From assembly GCF_019175385.1 (NCBI RefSeq), contig NC_083345.1:122763657-122827656 (forward strand): 64,000 nucleotides of DNA. The letters run 5' to 3'. The notes under the pieces were generated by a model. The model searched no databases. It saw only the letters and a list, made by a program, of their open reading frames with translations, and was not told where the DNA came from. Below, in pieces: positions 37,471 to 48,913 of this stretch. The translations under genes were made by a program, and so were the position numbers. Numbering within the stretch: position 1 is the stretch's first letter; every line of letters starts with the position of its first letter. The stretch comes from Lycium barbarum (Eukaryota; Streptophyta; Magnoliopsida; Solanales; Solanaceae).

Positions 37471-38265
37471 TCGCCCTTATTTTTTTTTTCAATCCTCCAT
37501 TTATGCAATACATTTTTATATTATATCTAATATTTTTTTTTAATCTAGGTATTTATAGATTCTTATTTAAGTTCATTAATATTATAAGTAGAATAATACT
37601 TTTGTGAATTTGTAACAAATCTAATGCTATTTTTATGATTGTTATTTAATATTCTATGCAGTAAGTATGTATATATGTATTTACATGCATGTGTGTATAT
37701 TTAAGTTTCACTTCTCTCTCATCTTCTATTGTTTATATAAATAAACAAGTTTTTGTTATCAATAATGGACAATTTCTTAAATTATAATAAAATTCATATA
37801 CAGTATAAATGAATCATTTTTAAACATTTGCCTCTTTTTTTAAATTGTTTTTGCATTACCGCATATAAATGTATTTATAAAGTTATTATGACCTGTTATT
37901 TTTCACTTGTATAAATAAATGTTAAAGTTTTGATTATTTTTAATAAAATTAATTTTTTGTTTATTCGGATAATTTATTTTATCATAAAAAATCATTAACT
38001 TATATACTCAATTGGTATTTCTCACTTTTTTTTTCGCTTAGAAGATAATATTTATTTTTGATAAGAAATTTGATACAAAAATTAAAAAAATGAAAAGTAT
38101 CATGATTTTAAAGAAGTAAAAAAAAAGGACAAAAGTTGATAATGTAAAGGTAAGCTAGACATTTAAAAAGGCCAATTAAGATAAAGGGGGGAGAATGTCT
38201 ATTGTTCAAAGTTGAGGGGGAGTTTGATTTTTAAAGCATAGTTGGGGGTTTAAATGATTTTCACC

Positions 38266-38373
38266 AATAATAATAATAATGAGTTATAATATTAGAATTA
38301 ACAAGAACGGGAAAAATTCAAACGGAGGGCATAATTTAATTTGTTCAGTTTGCCATAGTTGATGGGCAAATCT
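38266..38373. repeat. Resumed end of copy 2 of the duplicated locus
   Basis: Sequence gagttataatattagaatta and onward matches 19675-19770 of copy 1 (gagtcataatattggaatta), up to gggcaaatctgagt. Confidence 0.75.
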
Positions 38374-38743
38374 GAGTAGTCCACTAAAAGGTATAAAAAT
38401 ACTTGGGCGCGATTGTAGTGATATATGGGCCTAAAAGGAAGTGAAAAATTCATAAATAGCTATAATTTAGAGCGTAATTATAAAATGTAGTTACCGTTAG
38501 CGTATTTACGAAATGTAGCTATAGTTATTGTATCAAACGGGTATCAACTCATATGTATCATGCGAGTCAGCGCATACTTCTTTTTTGGTTTCCCACCCGG
38601 TGTCCAGTCCCGATTCGGCGGGGGTCGGGGGTGGGGGGGGGGGGGGGAAGCGCTCCCTATCTAGTATTTTTCCATACTTCCGATGGGATGACTTTTCTCT
38701 CAACTCCTCTCACAGAAAGGCCACAAAGTCAAAAGATGATATA
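38374..38743. other. Short non-coding stretch with a MULE-terminus-like motif
   Basis: At 38440-38530, repeated phrases such as aaaaattcataaatagctat and acgaaatgtagctatagtta resemble the MULE ends at 14085 and 15825. No partner or TSD was found. A G17-type run lies at 38631-38647. The ORFs here reflect low complexity. Confidence 0.45.
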
Positions 38744-38908
38744 TGTAGGAAATCAATCCATGATCTGTATTGATGTATGGAAGTCATTATATGCAAAGTA
38801 GGTATCTCACTAGCAGCATAATACTAGGCTAAATTATAGGACCTAATTACTATACATAAGGAAGAGAATATTTACAATATTTACGTAGACTTATTACATG
38901 GTCTATCA
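38744..38908 (-). repeat. 3' LTR of the copia element
   Basis: 165 bp with tg...ca ends on the plus strand. Five mismatches to 43249-43413. Confidence 0.95.
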
Positions 38909-38942
38909 CACCCCGCAGTCGAAGCGGGAGGTTGTCGTACGC

Positions 38943-41900
38943 TTAGACTGTCCCTGAATCATCAAAGAGCACGCGCGGAAGACCATTAGTGAAGATGTCT
39001 GCGATCTGGTAACGGGACGGGACGTGAAGAACACAGACTTCTCCACGGGCAACTTTCTCATGTACGAAATGTATGTCCATCTCAATATGTTTAGTGCGTT
39101 GGTGCTGAACTGGGTTACCTGATAGGTATATGGCACTAACATTATCACAATAAACCAATGTAGCTGTCCGGATGGGGACAACGGAGCTCCAACAGAAGGT
39201 TGCGAAGCCAACAGGACTCAGAGACGACATTAGCGACGCCACGGTATTCGGCCTCGGCACTGGACTTAGACATAGTAGGTTGCCGTTTCGATGACCATGA
39301 GAAGAGATTATCACCAAGGAAAACACAGTAACTGGATGTGGATCGGCGAGTGTCCGGACAACCACCCCAATCTGCATCTGTATAAGAAACCAGAGAGGCA
39401 ATGGAGGATTTGTACAGATGGAGACCAAACTCAATAGTACCTTGAATGTATATGATTATACGTTTAAGAGCATACATATGTGCAACCTTTGAATCATGCA
39501 TGTGAAGGCATACTTGCTGAACCGCATAAGAGATATCTGGTCTTGTGAATGTAAGGTACTGCAACGCGCCAGCCAACTTGCGATATTGTGTGGGATCATC
39601 ACAAGAAGGTTCGGCCGTGGCACCAAGTTTGGCTTTGGTGTCGACCGGTGTCTGACTCGGCTTACAGGCAGTCATGCCCGCACGCTCTATAATATTTGCT
39701 GCATAATTTTTCTGAGAGAGAAACATGCCGTGTGAAGTCCGGGTAACAGCAATACCCATAAAATAGCTTAAAGGACCCAAATCCTTCATAGCAAATTCGA
39801 CACTAAGCAGAGACATGATGGATTTTCTGAGGGCATCTGAAGAAGCTGTGAGAATAATATCATCAACATATAGCAGAATGTAAGCAGTGTCAGAACCTCG
39901 ACAATAAATAAAGAGAGAGTGATCAGATCGGCTATGTGAAAAACCAATAGTAGAGACATAGTCTGCAAAGTGTTGGAACATGCACGGGGAGCTTGCTTAA
40001 GTCCGTACAGCGATTTCTTCAAAAGACAGACATGATGGGGATGCTTTGGATCCTTAAACCCAATAGGCTGATGCATATAAATAGTTTCATTAAGATTACC
40101 ATGTAAGAAGGCATTCTTGACGTCCAACTGATGAATGGGCCAAGAGTGTGCGAGTGCAATGCTCAAGACAGTGCGAATAGTAGCCGGTTTGACAACCGGA
40201 CTGAAAGTCTCGTCGCAGTCAACTCCAACCCGTTGAGACCTGCCATCACAGACAAGACGGGTTTTGTGCCTCTCAAAAGAACCATCAGATTTCTTTTTAT
40301 GACGAAAAATCCACATAGAACGAATCAAATTCACATCAATAGGATGTGGAACCAAATCCCACGTCTTATTTTTAATTAGAGAATTATATTTATCAACCAT
40401 GGCAGCTTTCCAATTGTGGTCATTTAAAGCACTGATACGATTTCGTGGGATAGGCGAGATGGTGGCGGTGTTTAAGTTAAATGGTTGTTTGGGCTTGAAA
40501 ATCCCATGTTGGCTTCTAGTGACCATGCGGGTGGGCTGCTGGGCAGGCACAGGTGGGGCAGTAGCCGTGCGGGTGGACTGCTGGGCAGTGGGGGGGGGGG
40601 GGGGAGGGGCGGGCTACTGAGCAGTCACGGGTGGAGCAGGAGGGGGGAGGAGCTGCTGGGAAGTGGGGGGGTTGGGTTGTACCGAGGGAACGACGGGTGG
40701 AGTAGGCTGCGACAGAAAATGCAGGGTGTATGGAGAAATCCCATGGTCCAAAACATCATAAGAAGTTTGGGTTGGGGAGTGCAAATTTGAGAAGGGAAAT
40801 TGAGTTTCCTCAAATATGACATGCCTTGATATGATGATTTTGTTGGTGGATAAATCATAACATTTATATCCTCTATGATTCAACGGATAGCCCAAAAATA
40901 CACACGGGGTGGATCTTGCTTGCAACTTATGAATAGTTGTAGATGGGAAAAGTGGATAGCATAGACACACAAAAACCCGGAGATGAGAATAGGAGGGGGT
41001 TCGTTGATAGAGAACTTGCGTTGGTGATTTATACCCAAGGACTTTGGTGGGAAGGACATTAAGGAGGTATGTGGCCATTTGTAGAGCATGATGCCAAAAG
41101 GAGGGAGGCATGGAGGAGTGGACAAGAAGAGTGTGCACTATGTTATTAATGGATTTAATTTTTCTTTCCGCTTTGCCGTTTTGAGGAGAGGTATGGGGGC
41201 AAGAAAATCGGAAATTTAAACCATTGGAGGCGCAAAAAGAGTGAAAATGCCCATTGGCGAACTCCCGCCCATTGTCACATTGAATGTTTTTAATGTCTCT
41301 TTCGAATTGAGTCCGTATTAATGCCTTAAAAGATAGAAAAATGGAATAGACTTGGAACTTGTTAGAAATTGGAAAAGTCCAAAGAAAATTACTATAATCA
41401 TCAAGAAAGAAAACATAATAGCGGTGCCCATTAGAACTTAAAACAGGAGATGTCCATAAATCGCTATGAATGATATCAAATGGCATAGTAGTAGATGACA
41501 ATGAATCATAAAATGGCAATTTAACATGTTTCCCCAAAGGACAACAGGTACAAAAAGAAGTTCGGGCCCTATTACATTCAATTAAGGCATTACTACGAAG
41601 AGAACTAAGGATAGCATTTCCCGGATCGCCAAGTCGGGAATTCCACAAACTAGGTGATGCGGCAATGAAGGTGGATGGTGGAGTGGTCCGTTTTGTGGCA
41701 GTGATAGGATACAATTCCCCGGTGCTCTCACATCTCATTAGGCGGCTTCCCGTCGGTAAATCCTTCACAGAAAACCCAAGAGGATCAAACTCAACAAAAA
41801 CATTATTGTCCTTACTGAATTTACGTACAGAAATAAGGTTTTTAATGAGTTTTGGAGCATGCAAGACATGTTGGAGACGTAATTGGGGATTAGGTGGGGG

Positions 41901-43142
41901 TAGAGATGTATGACCATAGCCACAAATTGGAATAGTGCCACCATTACCAACAATGATTCCAGAATTATTGCTCAAATTAAAATAAGACGTGAGAGTACCT
42001 GAGTTGGCAGTCATGTGGGAAGTCGCTCCGGTGTCCATGTACCAATTATCATCCGGTTGATGCATGGACAGAGTGTGCATGGCTGCCTCCACGTCTGTTG
42101 GAGTGTACCCAGAATACGTCGGACCATGCATGGAATAGGCCTGCTGAGGCCGTGGACCCACACCGAGAATGCCGTTGCCGGGCCGCGGTGTGGTGGGACG
42201 CTGCTGCCACGGTCTGGTCGGATACGGGCAGGGGGGCAGTGGCCACTGCTGGGGCGGCCAGGCTGGCCAATAGTAGCCCCCTGCCGGTGGCTGTCCCGTC
42301 GGCCACTGACCGTGGCTGGTCTGTCCGCCGCCGCCGCCGCCGGATTTCTCGCGGTTGGTGTTGTTGTTGTTCCCCTTTCCCTTGTTCCTGTTGGAATTCC
42401 TGCCACGATTATTATCACGACGGTTAGTTGAATTAGTGTTACCGCCAGGTGGCGGGGAGGGAGTATCATTATCAACAAGCAGAGCCGCGGGACTAGAATT
42501 GCGGGCACGTTCCTTGGCTGCGGCGTCTTCGAGCTTGAGTCTGGAGCACACTTCAGAGAAAGAGGGCAACACATCCTTCTGCTGGATGGTGGTGACAAAG
42601 TGTGCATATGTCTTCGGTAAGCCTGTAAGGAGGCGCAAGACCAGACGTTGGTCGGACACCGGCGACCCCACGTTGGCAAGCTGATCCGCAAAAGACTTGA
42701 GCCTATTATAATAGGCCATAACTGAGCCGAAGTCGGCCATTTTTGTGGTGGTGAACTCGGTTTCAAGGTACGCTGCCCTTGAGTGCTTGTTGTCTTGGAA
42801 AAGTTGAGCAATTCGATTCCAAGCCTTCTCCGCAACATCATCCGCCACGAGAATAGAGGTAAGAATATCATGGGATACGGTGGCGTATATCCATTGAAGG
42901 ACCACCGCATCTAGCTGTTTCCAGAGCGGAAGATTAGCCGTCTTCGTTGCGTTGTACGTGGTGAGTTCAGTGGTGTCAGTTGGTGGTATGATGTGCTCAA
43001 GTACGGAGTGGACACGGGCTAGAACTTTGAATAGTGTCGCCCATTCGTGATAATGGCCAGTTTCCATGTCTAGAGTGATTGGGATTAAAGATTTCACATT
43101 CGTGACGGTTAAAGCAGAATGAAATTTTTTGTTGTCAGCCAT
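38943..43142 (-). pseudogene. Copia gag-pol polyprotein, one stop and two frameshifts
   Basis: The first 842 codons (43142-40614) hold a UBN2-type gag without a CCHC knuckle, but with a Gly/Asn- and Pro-rich tail. The protease follows, with Asp370 in WYMDTGATSH. Integrase has Asp561, Asp623 and Glu659 (D-X35-E). TAG at 40616-40614 interrupts an otherwise continuing frame. RT starts in that same frame (WKAAMVDKYNSLIKNKTWDL) and loses one base near 39980. It continues in a second frame with the LLYVDDI catalytic box (39981-39145) and RNase H (YTDADWGGCPDTRRSTSSYC). It then gains one base near 39170 and ends at 38943. The integrase HHCC finger has lost both His residues (LWNSRLGDPG). The gag lacking CCHC suggests the Ale/Retrofit group (tentative). 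Confidence 0.92.
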
Positions 43143-43236
43143 TGAAGAGAGAAGAGGGAGGAGAAAGAAGAGGCGGCGGCTACGGCTAGGGTTAGGAGAG
43201 AGGGAGGTGGACGACTAGGGTTTTTAGGAGAAACCT

Positions 43237-43248
43237 AGTCTGATACCA
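43237..43248 (-). promoter_or_regulatory. Primer-binding site of the copia element
   Basis: TGGTATCAGACT on the minus strand, directly after the 5' LTR; the usual tRNA-Met-type PBS starts TGGTATCAGA. Confidence 0.9.
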
Positions 43249-43413
43249 TGTAGGAAATCAATCCGTGATCTGTATTGATGTATAAAAGTCATTATATGCA
43301 AAGTAGGTATCTCACTAGCAGCATAATACTAGGCTAAATTATAGGACCTAATTACTATACATAAGGAAGATAATATTTACAATATTTACGTAGACTTATT
43401 ACATAGTCTATCA
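43249..43413 (-). repeat. 5' LTR of the copia element
   Basis: 165 bp, the partner of 38744-38908. At this length promoter parts cannot be assigned. Confidence 0.95.
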
Positions 43414-43443
43414 ATCTATAGTGTCAAATTCTAGCTGTTAAAA

Positions 43444-43850
43444 TGTTAGGGTTTTTGCCCTGATTTTCTTACCATATTGAGTTTTATTTTTCTCTTGAAG
43501 GAAAGTCAAAGTATTACCATAATTGCTTTTACTTTTCCTGGAAGGAATATATAATTCTCTTCCATATTTGGTTATTCCTTGTCTTGGTGGAAAAGTTTTG
43601 GACATCTATAAATGAAAGACAACAATCGCTCAACTAAAACATAGAAAAATATCCACAATGTAGTCCTTTAGAGAGTTTTGCTTAAGGGGAGATTTATTCT
43701 CTCAATAGTTTTAGAATATTTTTTTATATTAGTGTTATCATGTGTAGGTCAATTGACCAAACTCATATCATATAATAAAGTCTTTTTTATAATTTTCTTT
43801 GTCGTCTGATTTATCGTCATCAATATTTGCAATTGTTAGATTCTGCATGA
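43444..43850 (+). mobile_element. Possible unpaired LTR fragment
   Basis: Starts tgttagggtttttgccct. It carries a TATA-like ctataaatg near 43604 and AATAAAG near 43773, as in plant copia LTRs. No second copy, PBS or TSD was found, so this is tentative. Confidence 0.35.
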
Positions 43851-45448
43851 CACCTTGTTATTTTGATCCAACATCAAATACTCATTATACGAAAATCTAT
43901 CACTTTCAAAAGACTCGTGTGGAAATAACATGCTTCGTGTTCTCATTAACACATATGAGCCAAACATTAGAGTGGAAGCTTCATAAGTAAGTTTCAGTGA
44001 TTCACTATATAACTTTTGCCCGAATAGGCATAGTTTGCTATGAAATCTTGCCTTGCGGAATTGTCCGTTTTTTGCCTCTGCTGGGTTCGGACCCAAATCT
44101 CTAATTTCATAGACCAGCGAATAAGGGTGCTACGACCACAAATTTTCTTTGTATGAAGGGCAATCCGCAATATTTTTTTGAATTTTCATATATACAACCT
44201 TCATGCGGTCAGTTTAGCAAATCCTAATTTAGGCCTCTAGACCATTTATGTAATAACCATTAAGTGGATATTACAAGGGAATTTTCATAAATAGCACAAT
44301 TTATGCCCCTAAAAACAAATTATGGCGATATTATTGAGTTTTCAAAACATATCATACCTACACAAATAAACTAGCGGTCATCTGCATGCATTCGATGCAT
44401 ACATACACTAGCCGTCGTACATACATATAGTCATACATACATACACCGGTCGTCATACATACATACATATGTACGTACGTACGTACATACAGAAAATCTA
44501 TTATAAAATGAAAAATCTAGCTATTCTCTTATAACAATTTAAAACTATTGCTAAAACCAAAAATTAATGGGCTTAAATTGTTATATCATGTATTGTTTCC
44601 ATACAAGGTGAAAGGTTTATTTTTCTTAGACTTGATGAATGGTGAATTGCGCTTTAATTTTGTTATCTTGTTATAATTTCAGAGTTTATCATAGTTCTCT
44701 TTTAGCAACATCGCTTGAATTATACCATAGTGAGGTAATTCTTGTATGAGTTTTCTATTTTCCATCTTTGATATTTCTTAATTTGAATGCTAATCTAATT
44801 GGTGTTTAGTTTTCCTTTATCGATCTTTGTAGTGTTCTTGGACAGTTAAATTCATTACCTGTTCTCTAAAATCTTCTTGGATTGGTTCATATCATATACT
44901 CGACTAAATGATGCGGTTTTTATAAAATAGGTCCGAAAATAATGATCCTTGGTATTTTAGATTTATATATGTGCGATTTTAAGAACATGTAATCGATTTA
45001 CTGTGAGATAGAAATTAGAATATAAGTGTCCGATCTAAATGAATAGAGAGAGAAAAATTCAAAAACGAAAACTAAGAAAACGCCTCAACAGTGATTAGCA
45101 CTGACAACAGGCATTTTCACTGATAATTGTATTATGTACACTGATAATACAATTTATTTTTATAGTATCAATGAATTTTAACTTGTGATGACAAATTATT
45201 GGTTATCATTTTTATCATATTATGATTAACTACTAGTAACATTTATCAAGAGATTTGCATATAATTATTTATTAAATAATTTGATTAGGTGATATATCTT
45301 TTACATCGTTAATATATAGATTTTAAAGCAAATATTTCCATGTAGCTGCCCCCACATAGCTTTGTTTAATTTATATAGAAAGCTTGTGCGCGTTTTGATA
45401 AACTTCGATTCATATTATTCGGCTTTTGTTTTCTTTGTAGACCTTAAA
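43851..45448. other. Non-coding, TE-derived background
   Basis: No gene supported. Near 44010-44190 there is one half of a palindromic element like that at 14134-14562 (cctctgctgggttcggaccc, gaagggcaatccgca). Near 44390-44495 there is a run of acat/acgt tetranucleotides. The rest is AT-rich. Confidence 0.5.
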
Positions 45449-45530
45449 ATAGGGTAAAATTCATTTTGGTCCCTGAACTATGCTTTAGAAATCAAGTACC
45501 TGACCCAACTTTGAACAATAGACGAAAAAG
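45449..45530. repeat. Single TIR-like end related to the element at 22311-38265
   Basis: Contains ctgaactatgctttagaaat and caactttgaacaatagacga, matching the ends of the interrupted TIR element. No partner was found nearby. Confidence 0.55.
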
Positions 45531-45584
45531 GGATTGCAGACCAACCAGAAAATAGAAGAAAAAAACTAGAAAAACATCGTGTAG

Positions 45585-45846
45585 TCCAGTCAAGTCATCT
45601 TTTGGGTAGCGGAATATAGGGAACTGAACAAGGTAGCGGACCTGCTAGCTAAGGAAGGAGCAAGGCAACATCTTTTGAAGAACCCATTATCTTCCCAAGT
45701 CGGAACCCCCCCCCCCCCCCCCCTTGTTTTTAGCTCCTATCATGATGATGTTTTGGGAACTTTTTTTAAACGCGTAATTCCTTTTGGTGATGTATCTCTA
45801 ATGGGTGAAAACCCAAGACAATTAACGAGCAATGCAGGCTCGTCTA
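45585..45846 (+). pseudogene. LINE (non-LTR) RNase H domain fragment
   Basis: The translated frame gives WVAEYRELNKVADLLAKEGA, the C-terminal signature of RNase H in plant non-LTR retrotransposons. It is followed by a typical tail (LVFSSYHDDVLGTFFKRVIP). A stop precedes it and no RT lies upstream, so only the 3' end of an element remains. A C17 run (45707-45723) interrupts it and may have altered the tail. Confidence 0.6.
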
Positions 45847-45849
<3 letters not shown>

Positions 45850-45887
<38 letters not shown>

Positions 45888-45889
45888 GG
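45850..45889. repeat. (GT)n(TA)n microsatellite
   Basis: Consecutive GT then TA dinucleotides. Confidence 0.9.
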
Positions 45890-46099
45890 AAGTATCCGAT
45901 TAATCCAAAAAAAAAAAAGTCATATTTTGGGTAGAGAAAGTATTTTTTTTAAAAAACTAGTATTCGTACCCGCATGATGCACTGACAAAATTAAAGAATA
46001 TTAATCATATTAAAATGTGATTTATGAGATACTTTCCACTTTTCGAGAGTCAATTTGATTAAACTTTGAAGCTAAATTGAATTAGATTCTCGGTGCATG

Positions 46100-47337
46100 G
46101 GCTCCACATTATCTTCAGAAATAAAATTTTCTTCGGCATCCTTTTTTGCCTTTTTGAGGGAGGCTTAATGAAACTCAACTAGATGCTTTGGCGTACGAAA
46201 GGTATGTGACTAGTGCCCCTTTCCTACACATCTGTAGCATTTATTTTCTGAATCTTTCTTTTGCACAGCTTCATGCTTTTCATCCTTCTTTTTACATTGC
46301 TGTGGTGAAGGGTATTATTTGGTGCAAGATGAAAATCAAGAATAAAATTTCTTCCTCGACCATGGTCATGATCACGACTGGGGCCACGACCTCTTCCATG
46401 TCTAGAATGGTGAAAATTTGCCTCATTCACTTCAGGGAATGAGATAGTACCCGTAGGTCGGCTTTCATGATTTTTCATTAATAATTCATTATGTTGTTCA
46501 GCCACTAGAAGATGTGAGATTAGTTCAGAATATTTCTTGGACCTCATCTCTCGGTATTGCTGCTGCAGGAGCATACTCGAGGCAGGAAAAGTAGAGAAAA
46601 CATTCTCCAGCATATCATTATCAGTGATATTTTCACCACATAATTTCAACTGAGAAATAAATTTAAACATGGCAGAATTATACGCACAAATAGATTTAAA
46701 ATCTTGTAGCCTCAGATGGATCTAATCAAAACGTGTTTGTGGAAGCATAACCATCTTCAGGTGGTCATATCTATCTTTCAAATTATTCCACAGCATAAGA
46801 GGATCTTTAACAGTGCTCTCATCAAGGTGATGACGGAGGAATATCATTGCCTTGGCACGGTCTTGATTCAATGCCTGATTTTTATCTTTGATGGTGTCTA
46901 CTAGACCTATCACATCAAGATGAATTTCGGCATCAAGAACCAAGACAAGTTGCTTTTGCCAGATATATCCAAGGCCAAATTCACGTTTAGAAAGATTTTC
47001 CATTAATTAAGAAAAAGAAAGTCAATACCTTCGAGGCTTTTAAAGTATTTGCTCGAGATGGCAGAGTCTCGTGCTGATAACGTGTTATAAAATAAAGATT
47101 ATAAAGTAAATACACCAAACAAGTATACAGAGAGAGACTGATATATTATTCAACTTTGAATTGATATCCAAATGAATAAATGAACCTCCGATTTATAGGA
47201 GGAAAATGATGGCCAAGGCACAGGATCACAACTTGGAGGCCAAGTATACTTGGTTGCCAAGTTTCCTTGATGGCCAATTACTCTTGGTTTCCAAGTATAC
47301 AAAGTGGACAACCATTAATATATTTACAACAAAAACA
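46100..47337 (-). mobile_element. Truncated LTR element: 5' LTR plus gag only
   Basis: On the minus strand a 255-bp LTR (47337-47083; TGTTTTTGTTG ... TTTATAACA) is followed by a PBS-like CGTTATCAGCACGAG and then a gag frame from 47003. Downstream pol and the 3' LTR are missing. The remainder fades out near 46060-46100. Confidence 0.7.
46150..47003 (-). pseudogene. Copia-type gag with zinc-knuckle remnant, broken
   Basis: The frame starts at 47003 (MENLSKREFGLGYIWQKQLV). It gives LDAEIHLDVIGLVDTIKDKN, then meets a TAG at 46724-46722, and continues in the same frame (LQDFKSICAYNSAMFKFISQ ... YSELISHLLVAEQHNELLMK). That is the plant copia-type gag (UBN2-like) pattern. After an Arg/Gly/His-rich stretch the frame shifts near 46240. 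The zinc knuckle then reads CYRCVGKGH followed by a stop, and its last Cys is Phe (SHTF). It is clearly a dead gag. Host-domesticated gag genes of this type exist, but the stops argue against that here. Confidence 0.75.
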
Positions 47338-47482
47338 TTATTTTGAGAAAATTCTCAGCTGGTGCTTTCGCCAAAGTTAGATTTAATTTGGTCTGCATTC
47401 AACAAAAAATACAAGAAATTAATACTCCCCCAACAAAATGGGGAAAGAAAATCTTAAAAAGAGAGGTAAGGGAAAAAAACTA

Positions 47483-47707
47483 CTATTCGTTTCATATTTA
47501 TTGTCTTACTTTCCTTTTTAGTCTTTTTAAAAAAAGAATTGCTCTTTTTTTTTAGCAACTCTTTAATTCAACTTTTCATAAGATTAAAGAGTATTTTGAT
47601 ACATTCTACGCATCTTTAATGTAAGATCACAAGATTAAAAAATTTTTTGTACTTTTTTAAACTTCGTGTCAAGTCAAAATCAGACAAGCATTTTGAAAAG
47701 GAGAAAG
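47483..47707. mobile_element. Stowaway-like MITE 1 of a cluster
   Basis: Inverted ends, with the left starting ctattcgtttcatatttatt; TA flanks. Inside is the tagtctttttaaaaaaagaa-type block common to these MITEs. Confidence 0.6.
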
Positions 47708-47742
47708 TACTAAAATAAATGTGTGTCATTCAGAAAAGTTTA

Positions 47743-48003
47743 TTCCTTGGTCCCATATTACTTATTCACTTTTCTTTTTACACGCCTTTTAAGAACTCAT
47801 AAATAAAATTGTATTTTTACTACATTACTCCTATCTCTCTCCAATTAATGACACTTTAATCAATATTGGTTGCTTAAAAAACAATTAATGTTGAGGGCAA
47901 AGTAGGAAAAACTTAAACAATTCCATCTTGATTTTGTAAATGGACTAGTATTTTGGGACAAATATTTATAATAATGTGGCCAACTAATATGAGACGGACG
48001 GAG
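47743..48003. mobile_element. Stowaway-like MITE 2 of a cluster
   Basis: The left end ttccttggtcccatattact mirrors the right end (atatgagacggacggag); TA on both sides. Confidence 0.75.
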
Positions 48004-48033
48004 TACTTTTAAATATGACTAACTTTACATGTA

Positions 48034-48283
48034 CTCCCTCCGGATCGAAAAAGAGTCCACTTAGCCATTTGCACACCTGTTAAAAAACTACTCACTCTAA
48101 GAAAAAAAAATATGTAACTTGATTAAACTACCCCTAATTAGATAGGCATTGGTATTTGATCACATAACATTTAATAGGGGAAAATCTGGAAAGATAAAAT
48201 TAATTATTTCTTGATTTAATAAGTGAACACTTTTTTTGATTAAAAAAAAGGCTAAGCAGATACTTTTTTTGATCCTAAGAGAG
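48034..48283. mobile_element. Stowaway MITE, same family as 16814-17449
   Basis: Begins ctccctccggatcgaaaaag, ends tttttttgatcctaagagag, with TA on both sides. It is 250 bp, matching the length of the 16.8-kb member once its nested MITE is removed. Shared inner phrases include ggtatttgatcacataacat-like sequence. Confidence 0.85.
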
Positions 48284-48432
48284 TACTTAATAAATATCGT
48301 GATAGCGCGGGAAAAAAAAAGCCAATATTACCATTTAAAATGAAAATTGAGTATTGATTTAGTGGGACAGAGAGAGTATTACCCTTGGGAAAAGTATGTT
48401 TTGCATTTTGTCCGTCATTACGTAATGTAATA

Positions 48433-48594
48433 GTTCCTCTGTTTTATATTTTAAAATAATTTGTCTTTATGTAATGATTTACAGTCACACAGATTATATG
48501 TGATTCATTTAATACCACAAGATTAAAAGTCGTATCTTCTTTCATAAACTTTGTACTGAGTCAAATAGATTCACATAAATTGAAACGGAGAGAA
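48433..48594. mobile_element. Stowaway-like MITE 4 of a cluster
   Basis: Ends gttcctctgttttat and its mirror ataaattgaaacggagagaa; TA flanks; related to the MITE at 58307-58524. A fifth, more degraded relative lies at about 48718-48913. Confidence 0.65.
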
Positions 48595-48913
48595 TACATA
48601 AGTATTCTAAAGGATAAATCTTCAATATTATGTATAAAAACAAAGATACAAGCCTATGGTAAAGTTATTATTAATTTTTAATTTAAATAATTAATTGTTT
48701 AGGAAAACTAACAAAACTAATATTTCTTGTTTTAATTTGTTTGTCCTACTTTTTTTTTTAATAACTCTTTAATTTTAATTTTCATGTGATATGTTTAAGA
48801 CTAGAAGATTATAAAGTATTTTAGTTTCATTCTAAATATCTTAAATTTAAAAATCTTGCTTTGCTTTCAAATCATGTCCAGTCAAGAACCCATAGATAAA
48901 TTGAAACGCAGTA

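Larger units (their letters stand above)
22311..38265. mobile_element. TIR element (about 0.9 kb) split by the 15-kb gypsy element
   Basis: The left end gggtgaacccaactttgctt (22311) and the right end (tgattttcacc, 38265) are inverted repeats. Their similarity extends about 75 bp and includes caactttgaacaatagacgt. The flanks are aataataa on both sides, so an 8- or 9-bp TSD is possible but ambiguous in the TAA repeat. Copy 1 of the duplicated locus (19660-19680) has the uninterrupted site. A related single end lies at 45449-45530. The part at 37471-38265 is AT-rich and non-coding. Confidence 0.7.
38744..43413 (-). mobile_element. Copia-type LTR retrotransposon, 4.67 kb, recently inactivated
   Basis: 165-bp LTRs lie at 38744-38908 and 43249-43413, differing at 5 positions (about 97% identical). 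On the minus strand each LTR starts TGATAGAC and ends CCTACA. Directly inside the 5' LTR is TGGTATCAGACT (43237-43248), a tRNA-Met-type primer site. Flanks are atata on the left and atcta on the right, a 5-bp TSD with one change. One gag-pol frame fills the interior. The order gag, protease, integrase, RT, RNase H is that of copia elements. Confidence 0.93.

Noticed and set aside
42011..42910. Long ORFs in other frames across the copia gag
   Set aside because: Shadows of the gag frame; Pro/Gly-rich composition keeps several frames open.
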